A stretch of DNA of 64,000 nt from positions 3,682,001 to 3,746,000 of the forward strand of contig CP026657.1 in NCBI GenBank assembly GCA_023525915.1, written 5' to 3'. The position numbers were made by a program, and so were the translations under genes. This document shows, one piece after another, positions 53,526 through 61,000 of the stretch. The first letter of the stretch is position 1. The number at the start of each line of letters is the position of its first letter. Source of the DNA: Acetispira formosa (nom. nud.). Lineage in GTDB: Bacteria; Desulfobacterota; Desulfarculia; Adiutricales; Adiutricaceae. The notes below the pieces were generated by a model. The model made no database searches and was not told the DNA's origin. It worked only from the letters and a program-made list of their open reading frames with translations.

Positions 53526-54343
53526 AATCCGGCCACCCCCTGAAAGGCTCCCAGGTCGCCCGCGCTTATCATGGACAGGCGGTCGAACAGTTTCACCCGG
53601 AAAGTACCCAGGTGAGCCGGTGAAGCAATGTCGGCGGCGGCCAGCATTCCGGCCAGGGCCATATGGCTGAGAGCGGCGGCGGCCGCCCCGGCCGGATTGC
53701 CGGGCGCCGCCCCGGCGTAGCCCCCGGTGAGGGCGCTGAGCATGCATCCGGCCCCGGTGATGCGGGTCAGAAGCGGGGAGCCGCCGCTGACGGTCGACAC
53801 GGTTCCGGTTTTATCAGCCAGAACATCGGTCGGCCCGGTCACAGCTACCACCGCCCCCAGATTTTTGGCCAGGGATGAGGCCACCTCGGCCATGGCCGGG
53901 ATATCACCCTCCTCGGCTGAATCAACTCCCTTCTGCGCGGCGGTGAGACCGGCCAGGGCCTTTATCTCCGACAGGTTGCCCCGGATGATGTCCGGCTTAA
54001 TTTCAACGATGATCTTCCCGGCCGCGTTCCGGCGGGTCTCGGAAGCCCCCACGCCCACCGGGTCAAGGATGACGGGCTTGCCGGCCGCCCTGGCCCCACG
54101 CCCGGCCGCCAGACTCACCCGGAGCTTGAATTCGTTGATAGTGCCGATGTTGAGCACCGTGGCGGCGGCCAGCCCGGCCAGGGTTTCCGCGTCGGAAGGG
54201 TCATCGCTCATAACCGGGGAAGCGCCTATGGCTAAAAGGCCGTTGGCACAGTCGTTGATCGTCACCTGATTGGTGATGCACAAGGTCAGGGGGCTCTGCT
54301 CCTTAACCTGGTTCAGGCACGTTTCCAAAACCTTCGGGTCCAT
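53522..54343 (-). CDS. thiM: Hydroxyethylthiazole kinase
   Basis: Kinase that phosphorylates 4-methyl-5-(2-hydroxyethyl)thiazole for thiamine salvage. About 273 residues from the ATG at 54343, which overlaps the thiD stop by 1 nt (TAATG). Motifs: PLTLCITNQVTINDCANGLLAIGASPVMS at the N-terminus, PVILDPVGVGASETRR, VVAVTGPTDVL, and the catalytic-loop region LLTRITGAGCMLSALTGG with the family Cys. It supports a salvage rather than a de novo route, since thiG/thiH are not nearby. Confidence 0.95.
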   Translation of the reverse strand: MDPKVLETCLNQVKEQSPLTLCITNQVTINDCANGLLAIGASPVMSDDPSDAETLAGLAAATVLNIGTINEFKLRVSLAAGRGARAAGKPVILDPVGVGASETRRNAAGKIIVEIKPDIIRGNLSEIKALAGLTAAQKGVDSAEEGDIPAMAEVASSLAKNLGAVVAVTGPTDVLADKTGTVSTVSGGSPLLTRITGAGCMLSALTGGYAGAAPGNPAGAAAAALSHMALAGMLAAADIASPAHLGTFRVKLFDRLSMISAGDLGAFQGVAGL

Positions 54344-55173
54344 TATCGCTGTTCCGTTTCCTTGAAAAGATAATAAGGGTGAAAATGGTTCAGAGGCCCC
54401 GGCCCGTGGCCGAGATTGAGGCTGTGTTCCAGCCCGCCCGTGACATACTCCTTGGCCGCCCGCACCGCCTCGGTCAAATTCAGGCCTTTGGCCAGACCGG
54501 CCGCGATGGCCGATGACAGGGTGCAGCCCGTGCCGTGGGTGTTGGGGGTGTCCACCCGGCGGCCCTTGATCCAAACCGGACCTTCGGAACAGATTAAAAG
54601 GTCGTCGGCCGTGGGGCCGGAGCCGTGCCCGCCCTTGACCAGCACATTTTTAACGCCCAGAGCCAAGATGGCCTCAGCCGCTTTGACCTGATCCTCCGGG
54701 CCATGAATCGACAGCCCCGAGAGCACCTCGGCTTCCGGGATGTTGGGGGTAATCAGGGTGGCCAGCTTCATCAGCCCCTTCAATGCCTCCACCGCTTCGG
54801 GCGGAAGGAAGGTGTGCCCGCTGGTGCTGACCATAACCGGATCGAGCACTATGGGCACCTCTCTGTAATTGAGGGCCAGAAAATCAGCCACGGCCAGAGT
54901 GTTGCCGGCATTGCCCAGAAGACCGATTTTAATGGCCTCCACCGGAAAATCATCATAAACAGCCTGTAGCTGGGCCGTGACCAGGGACGGAGATAGACAC
55001 TCCATGGCGGTGACGGCCGTGGTGTTCTGTGCGGTGACGGCGCTGAGAACGCAGGCCCCGTAGACCTTCAGGGCGGCAAACGCTTTGAGGTCGGCCTCTA
55101 TTCCGGCCCCGCCGCCGGAATCGGAGGTGGCGATGGTCATGGCATGTTTGAGGGGAACTTCAGGAATAGACAC
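54343..55173 (-). CDS. thiD: Hydroxymethylpyrimidine/phosphomethylpyrimidine kinase
   Basis: Ribokinase-like kinase converting HMP to HMP-P and HMP-PP. 276 residues with a GTG start at 55173, preceded by AAGGAG at 5 nt. Motifs: ATSDSGGGAGIEADLKAFAALKVYG, IKIGLLGNAGNTLAVADFL, VLDPVMVSTSGHTFL, TLITPNIPEAEVLSGL, VLVKGGHGSG, and the catalytic DTPNTHGTGCTLSSAIAAGLAKG. It is first of the thi operon and under the TPP riboswitch, whose expression platform can occlude this Shine-Dalgarno. Confidence 0.95.
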   Translation of the reverse strand: MSIPEVPLKHAMTIATSDSGGGAGIEADLKAFAALKVYGACVLSAVTAQNTTAVTAMECLSPSLVTAQLQAVYDDFPVEAIKIGLLGNAGNTLAVADFLALNYREVPIVLDPVMVSTSGHTFLPPEAVEALKGLMKLATLITPNIPEAEVLSGLSIHGPEDQVKAAEAILALGVKNVLVKGGHGSGPTADDLLICSEGPVWIKGRRVDTPNTHGTGCTLSSAIAAGLAKGLNLTEAVRAAKEYVTGGLEHSLNLGHGPGPLNHFHPYYLFKETEQR

Positions 55174-55175
55174 GT

Positions 55176-55342
55176 CGGCTCCTTGGGGGATGTAATGGGG
55201 AGCCGTTGAGAGAAAAAATCAGCGCCCCAGGAATGAACGGACGCGTCCGGTGCGGCTCCCTACGCCGGTATTACCCGGATCAGGTTCAGAAGGTCGCGCG
55301 CTTTAGGGGTGCGCCTCACAGCCGGCCATATTCCGGCTCCCT
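55176..55342 (-). promoter_or_regulatory. TPP riboswitch (THI element) with SD-sequestering expression platform
   Basis: The aptamer lies at 55253-55342 on the minus strand. Conserved parts are GGCTGTGAGG (in place of the usual CUGAGA region), CTGAACCTGATCCGGGTAAT and ACCGGCGTAGGGA. The platform is readable: GGGAGCCG at the aptamer 3' end (55253-55260) and GGAGCCG overlapping the thiD Shine-Dalgarno (55176-55182) both complement CGGCTCCC (55198-55205). Ligand-bound aptamer should free CGGCTCCC to mask the ribosome site. The aptamer identification is firm; the switch model is inferred from pairing. Confidence 0.93.
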
Positions 55343-55622
55343 TGCCTTTTGTTCACTATAAATACAGACTGCCCCGCTGTCAAGCGCGGCGGGTATATCC
55401 GCCTCTGAAGCTGCGGTTTTGCCGCCGTCTTTTCGCTAAAAAACACCACTGGTCGGCTGAATTGAGTATGTTAACGCTTTTTGTATAGTTCTGGCATGCG
55501 TCTCAGAGCGGTGTCAACCAATATGACCGGCAATAAAAAAAGGAACTATATATTCAACAATAAATTAAAGCGCTTAACGCCAGAGTATGGTTAATGTCAC
55601 AATTGCGGAAAAGCGAGTGACC

Positions 55623-55706
55623 GCCGCCGGGGGAAATGTTTTTGCCCGGTGAGGTTCCGGGGGGTCTTTAGTCACCTCACCGGGCAAAAACATTTCCCCC
55701 GGCGGC
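55623..55706. repeat. Palindromic repeat family, copy 6 (type Y)
   Basis: An 84-bp palindrome, GCCGCCGGGGGAAATG, TTTTTGCCCGG and its mirror, with centre GGGGGGTCTTTAGTCAC. Here the type Y copy precedes the type X copy, the reverse order of the other two pairs. The 55343-55622 gap upstream holds no gene. Confidence 0.85.
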
Positions 55707-55757
55707 TACTTGATCGCCTTACTTGAGGGCTGAAAAGTGTAAATAGCCACTGTGGGA

Positions 55758-55847
55758 GCCGGAAGCCGGGGATTGTTTTTGTCCCGGCTCCGTGACTAAA
55801 GACCCCCCGGAACGGAGCCGGGACGAAAACAATCCCCGGCTTCCGGC
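55758..55847. repeat. Palindromic repeat family, copy 7 (type X)
   Basis: A 90-bp palindrome, GCCGGAAGCCGGGGATTG, TTTTTGTCCC and its mirror, with inverted centre GTGACTAAAGACCCCCC. It is paired with copy 6 at 51 bp. Confidence 0.85.
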
Positions 55848-55885
55848 GGGTCAATGGGTTCATTGCAATTAAAGTATATAGTTTA

Positions 55886-55920
55886 CTAAAAAAACCGCCC
55901 GGTATTCCAGGCGGCTTTTT
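55886..55920 (-). terminator. Terminator downstream of the small acidic protein gene
   Basis: CCGCC and GGCGG form a short stem (55895-55914) with A tracts on one side and T tracts on the other, so it can work in both directions. It lies 23 bp past the stop of the minus-strand 100-residue protein. Confidence 0.6.
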
Positions 55921-55942
55921 CGAAAAAATACGGCCAGATGGC

Positions 55943-56245
55943 TCAGACCAGACCCCGGCCGTGGTCCCTGGGGCTGGTCCCGTCATTGAAATTGACTTCA
56001 CGCACAGTCTCTTCACCGTCGTCGAGCGGTTCCTCGGCAACGGCCCTCGGCGTCCGCTCATCATCACCGGGAGCCACCGGCATAACCGTCCCGTCCGCCA
56101 CGTCCTCGGCCCTTTCAATCATATCAGCCCGTTCCCCGGCCAGGTCTTTTTCTGATTCGGCTATGAAATCCATGGTTTCACTCTCAATCGTCACACAAAC
56201 CTCAATGCCGTCTTTATTATGGTTGTGTTTGTTTTTATTGCTCAT
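55943..56245 (-). CDS. Small acidic hypothetical protein
   Basis: About 100 residues from the ATG at 56245, which has GGAG 5 nt upstream (GGAGCTGGAGATG). I do not recognise it. It begins MSNKNKHNHNKDGIEVCVTIES, followed by a long, strongly acidic and probably disordered region (ESEKDLAGERADMIERAEDVADG, then DDERTPRAVAEEPLDDGEETVREVNFNDG). There is no signal peptide or TM segment. A terminator follows the stop, supporting a real gene. Possible roles as an adaptor or anti-factor are speculative. Confidence 0.6.
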   Translation of the reverse strand: MSNKNKHNHNKDGIEVCVTIESETMDFIAESEKDLAGERADMIERAEDVADGTVMPVAPGDDERTPRAVAEEPLDDGEETVREVNFNDGTSPRDHGRGLV

Positions 56246-56605
56246 CTCCAGCTCCATATCTTGAATTTCATTAATTAAAAAAACTAACTTCCACCCCAAA
56301 CAGCTTAAAATACAAGACCCGTAAAGTCAATAAAATATCAACACATTACAATTAATATATTTCAATTGACAATATTTTTTGACTTACTTAAAATCCTATT
56401 GTGGCATTTTTGTATATATCACTCCGCCACCTTTTCCGGCCCAGACCTCACCCGCCCCCCGCGGCACTTCAGTGACCCTTTGCGCGGCCCTCAACACCCG
56501 CTGATTTTCAGTCCAAACTTCTAACACAGCCCTGGTGTGATCAAGGAAGGGCCGTCCAGGCCGGAATTTCCCACAAATACATGATAATTTTGGAGGATTC
56601 CATAT
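56246..56605. other. AT-rich divergent intergenic region
   Basis: Separates the small acidic gene from the divergent baeRF gene. It is AT-rich near 56280-56420, and the promoters of both are presumably here. No RNA gene or clear operator is seen. Confidence 0.45.
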
Positions 56606-57763
56606 ATGTTATCGCGATTAAAACTTCCCACCCGGGAAGAAGTTGTTAAATTGGCCAAAGTCAGAGCCGATGTCTGCGTATCGATCTATGCGGAGACGTC
56701 GCCCATGAAAATGCTGTTTGACTACTGCCGGCTGGAGCTGAGCAATATGGTTCGGGCCGCCTTTACCCGGCTGGAATATTCGGGCTTCAACAAACGCCGC
56801 CTCAGCCTCCTGAAGGAGAGGCTGGCGCATATTGCCGGAGATGATGATTTCTGCCTGAACCAGGCCAACAGCGTCTGCATTCTGGCCACACCCGACCATG
56901 TGGAGGTCTATCGCCTGGCTAATCATCTCAACAATCAAATAGAGATAGCCGACCGGTTTTACCTCAAACCCCTGATGCGGGCCCTGACCTTTTCCCAGAC
57001 GGCCCTCATCCTGGCCTTGTCGGAGAACGGCACGAAAGTGATCGGTCTGTTCCCGGAATCGGAGCCGGAGGTGATAGCGCCGCCCAACATGCCTGAAAAC
57101 GCCTACAGCCAAGCTGGTCCGCCCCTGATGCTGCCCTTTCACAGAGGCCGTGACAACACCCCGGACGGAACTGAACGAAAAATCTGGCTGTCCGACTATG
57201 CGAAAAAAGTGGATGAAGCCATTGAACCTCTGACCCGGCAGGGCGACCGTCCGGTCATCCTGGCCGCCGCCGAGCCTCTGGCTTCCATTTACCGTTCCGT
57301 GGCGGCTTCGCCCCTGACCGGGCGCACCATTAATATCGGCCCGGACAGGGTGGCTGATCATGAGCTGGTGAATCTGGCCCGCCCGGCCCTGGATGAGTAT
57401 TATGCGATGGAGCTGGCCAAGCTCCACGCGCTTTTTGAAACGCGTGCCGGTCAGAGGCGGGTGGCCACTGAGGTATCGGATGTGGCCAGGGCGGCCACTT
57501 ATGGCATGGTAAGTCTCATTCTGGTGGATTTTGACCGCCCGATGACTGGTATTATTGATGAAAATGGTGATGTTCGCTATACCGACGAGCCGGGCAGTTA
57601 CGGCATTATTGATGAAATCGTCAAGCGTTCGCTGGAGAACGGAGCCAGAATCATGGCCGTGCGTGAGCCGGACATGATTGGCGACTCCGGTGTGGCCGCC
57701 GTCCTCCGCTACCCACTGTCTCCCCCGGAAGTGCGTGGCCCGCACGGGGCTATGTCTGGGTGA
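56606..57763 (+). CDS. baeRF-family (eRF1-like) protein
   Basis: A 385-residue protein that fits the bacterial archaeo-eukaryotic release-factor-like families. GGAGGA lies 8 nt before the ATG. The N-terminal part has CVSIYAETSPMKMLFDYCRLELSNMVRAA, then the family stretch SVCILATPDHVEVYRLANHLNNQIEIADRFYLKPLMRALTFSQTALILALSENGTKVIGLF. The C-terminal domain has RPVILAAAEPLASIYRSVAASPLTGRTINIG and EVSDVARAATYGMVSLILVDF. No GGQ motif is present, so peptide release is not implied; ribosome-associated quality control or defence roles have been proposed for the group. The last 13 residues and stop are encoded by dispersed repeat F, so the native tail was altered. Confidence 0.75.
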   Translation: MLSRLKLPTREEVVKLAKVRADVCVSIYAETSPMKMLFDYCRLELSNMVRAAFTRLEYSGFNKRRLSLLKERLAHIAGDDDFCLNQANSVCILATPDHVEVYRLANHLNNQIEIADRFYLKPLMRALTFSQTALILALSENGTKVIGLFPESEPEVIAPPNMPENAYSQAGPPLMLPFHRGRDNTPDGTERKIWLSDYAKKVDEAIEPLTRQGDRPVILAAAEPLASIYRSVAASPLTGRTINIGPDRVADHELVNLARPALDEYYAMELAKLHALFETRAGQRRVATEVSDVARAATYGMVSLILVDFDRPMTGIIDENGDVRYTDEPGSYGIIDEIVKRSLENGARIMAVREPDMIGDSGVAAVLRYPLSPPEVRGPHGAMSG

Positions 57764-57828
57764 GGTTTTCCCTGGGCGCTGGTTTGGGCGGCCATCATCG
57801 TATTAAGAGCGGCGCCCCCTTGGCTATG
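57731..57828 (-). repeat. Dispersed repeat with TACGATGATGGCCGCC core, copy F
   Basis: The inverted copy starts GTGCGTGGCCCGCACGGGGC, then GGCGGCCATCATCGTATTAAG, ending CCCCCTTGGCTATGG. It begins inside the 3' end of the baeRF gene and provides its stop codon. Confidence 0.85.
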
Positions 57829-57880
57829 GAAGCGGCGGCTAAGGGCTGTGTATCATTTAAAGCCGTGCGGCTAACGGGTG

Positions 57881-57970
57881 ACCGCCGATGGGGGAAATGC
57901 TTTGTCCCGGCTTCTTTCCGGGGGTCTCAGTCACGGAACCGGGACAAAGCATTTCCCCCGTCTTCCGGCG
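57881..57970. repeat. Palindromic repeat family, copy 8 (diverged, solitary)
   Basis: ACCGCCGATGGGGGAAATGC, TTTGTCCCGG and its mirror, with centre GGGGGTCTCAGTCAC. It mixes type X and type Y arm features, and stands alone 53 bp from the gltB stop. Confidence 0.8.
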
Positions 57971-58023
57971 GGTTTATGATTCACCCAAAACTTTAAGCGG
58001 CACCAGCCATAGGGTACAACTCT

Positions 58024-61000
58024 TTATGCCAGGCTCATCGCGCCTGCCCCATGACCATACTCCATCGGAAGAACCTTGATGAACCTCTCCTTCTCCCTCT
58101 CCCAGCTTTCAAGAATTTTATGGGCCGCCGGGCTTTGGGTATAGGCGGCGTGAAGTTTGATCAGGCTGTGCAGCTCCGCTTCATCGGCGGGCTCCAGAAG
58201 ATCGAGATCGACCATTTCCAGATTGCAGCGTGAATCAAACAGGCCATCTAGGTCATAGACATAGGCCAGCCCGCCGCTCATCCCGGCCGCGAAATTGACT
58301 CCCGTCAGCCCCAGCACGGCCACCCGCCCGCCGGTCATATATTCACAGCCGTGGTCGCCCACGCCTTCGGCCACAGCCACAGCTCCGCTGTTGCGCACGG
58401 CAAAGCGCGCGCCCGCCCGGCCGCCCAGATATAACTCGCCGGAGGTGGCCCCGTAGAGGGCCACGTTGCCGATAATGCTGTTGTCCGCCGGTTTGAAATT
58501 CCGGGCAGTCTTCTCAGGCGGCCTGATTATAAGCCGTCCGCCGGATAGGCCTTTGCCCACATAATCATTGGCCTCACCCGCCAGCTCCAGCGTCAGCCCC
58601 CTGGCCGCGAAAGCTCCGAAGGATTGCCCGGCGCTGCCGGAAAGCTTCAGGTGAAGGCTGCCATCCTCCAGTCCGGCCAACCCCCTGGCCCGCACAATAC
58701 GGGATGAAATTTTGGCTCCGACGGTGCGGTCAACATTGCGCACCTTCAGCTCACGAACCACCTTGGGGCCGCCGTTCAATATCCGCTCCACCGCCGGGAT
58801 CAATTCATCATCAAAACTGCCGGACGGAGGACGCACTTCGCTTTCCAGCCCCATCCAGCGCCTGGTCTCTCCTCCCGGACTGGCCAGAAGGGCCGTGAAA
58901 TCCAGCCCGCGTTCGCGCATTAGGGCGCAATCCTCTCTGGCGGTCAGGCGTTCGACCTGACCGGTCATTTCATCCATACTGCGAAATCCCAGCGCGGCCA
59001 TGCTCTCCCTCACTTCTCGGGCCACGAAAGTCAAATAGTTTACCAGATGCTCCGGCCGGCCGCGAAAGCGGGCCCGGAGGCGCGGGTCCTGTGTGGCCAC
59101 CCCGGCCGGGCAGCCGTTGGTATGGCATTTGCGCAGCATCAGACAGCCCAGACTGACCAGAGCCGCCGTGCCAAAGCCGAATTCGTCCGCCCCCAGAAGC
59201 GAAGCCACCACCACGTCCCGGCCGGTCTTCATCTGGCCGTCGGCCTGGAGCCGCACCCGGCCGCGCAAGCCGTTGAGCACCAGGGTCTGCTGGGTTTCAG
59301 CCAATCCGATCTCCCAAGGGGAACCGGCATGGCGGATGGAGGACAGGGGCGCGGCTCCGGTGCCGCCGTCGAAGCCTGAAATCAGAATCGTCCCGGCCAT
59401 GGCCTTGGCCACTCCGGCCGCAATGGTGCCCACGCCGATTTCAGAGGCCAGCTTAACCGAGACCCTGGCCTGGTCATTGGCCTGATATAGATCGTAAATA
59501 AGCTGGGCAATATCTTCGATCGAATAAATATCGTGATGGGGCGGCGGGGAAATAAGCGTGACCCCGGCCGTGGAATGGCGCACGCGGGCGATTTCATTAT
59601 CCACCTTGTGGCCCGGCAGCTGTCCGCCCTCACCGGGTTTGGCTCCCTGGGCGATTTTTATCTGTAGCTCATCGGCCTGAACCAGATACTCCAAAGTCAC
59701 GCCAAAGCGCCCGCTGGCCACCTGTTTGATGGCCGAACGCAGGGAGCTCCCGTCGGCCCGTTTTTGGTAGCGGGCCGGATCTTCGCCCCCCTCACCGCAA
59801 TTGGAACGGGCCCCAATGGCGTTCATGGCCTGAGTCAGGGTTTCGTGCGCTTCCCGGGAAAGCGAACCGAAGCTCATGGCCCCGGTGACGAAACGCCGCC
59901 TGATTTCCTCAACCGGCTCCACCTCTTCAATGGGAACGGCCCGGCCGGGAGTGAAATCCATCAGCCCCCTGAGGGTGAAAGCCTGGCGGGTCTGCTCGTT
60001 GATCAAAGCGGCGTAGCGCTGATAGGCCTCATAATCGCCGTCCCGGACCGCCGTCTGCAAAAGAGATATGCTTTCCGGCCTCCAGAGATGGGGCTGACCC
60101 TGACGGCGATAGCGATAAGCGCCGCCCACCGGCAGAAGTTCAGGCCGGTTGTCGCCGCCGGAGGCTGAACCAGCCGCCGCTTCGGCCCGCCGCACCGCGT
60201 CGCGTTCCAGATGCTCCAGGCCGATGCCGCCGATCCTGGAAGAAATGGCCGGAAAATACCTGCTCATGAGTTCCGGCCCCAGCCCCAAGGCTTCAAAAAT
60301 CTGGGCCCCGCGATAGCCGCGCAAAGTTGATATGCCCATTTTGGACATGATCTTCAAAAGCCCTTTACACAGAGCCTGAACATAGTTTTCAACGGCAGTT
60401 GTCGGGCCAATGCCAGAGGCGCCGCGCAGAGCTGAATCAGCCGCCGTGCCAAAAGCCAGCCAGGGATTGACGGCGGACGCGCCCAGACTCAGAAGCATGG
60501 CCAGGTGGCTGACTTCCCGCGCTTCACCGGTCTGGCAGATCAAACCGATGCGCACCCGGTCGCCGCACTCCATGAGCTTGCGATTGACGGCGGCCACAGC
60601 CAGAAGCGATGGAATGGGCGGATGCTGTTCATCGGCGTCCTTATCAGAGATGACGATGATGCGGGCGCCGTTCTGAACTGCTTCGAAAGCCTGATGCTCC
60701 AGGCGGGACAGGGCCAGGGTCAGGCTTTGACCGGGAGGCGAAGAGGGCCGCGGCTTTTCAAAAGTCGCGGCAATGGTTTCGGTGTGGAAATCGTCAAACT
60801 TCAATTCCTCCAGGCGGGCCAGGTCATCGTTGGAAAGGACGGGGTGTTTGAGTTTGACCAGCCGGGCCTGTTCCGGCTCTTCCTTCAGGATATTGGGCTC
60901 ATAGCCGATAAAGGTCATCAGCGACATGACCAGCTCCTCCCTGATGGAATCAATGGGCGGATTGGTGATTTGGGCAAACTGCTGGCGGAAATAGGAAAAC

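Noticed and set aside
53526..53747. 74-codon N-terminal extension of thiE
   Set aside because: It is out-of-frame thiM sequence rich in Gly and Arg; the ATG overlapping the thiM stop gives the normal ThiE start.
54344..54574. 77-codon N-terminal extension of thiM
   Set aside because: It is thiD coding sequence in another frame; TAATG overlap gives the normal ThiM start.
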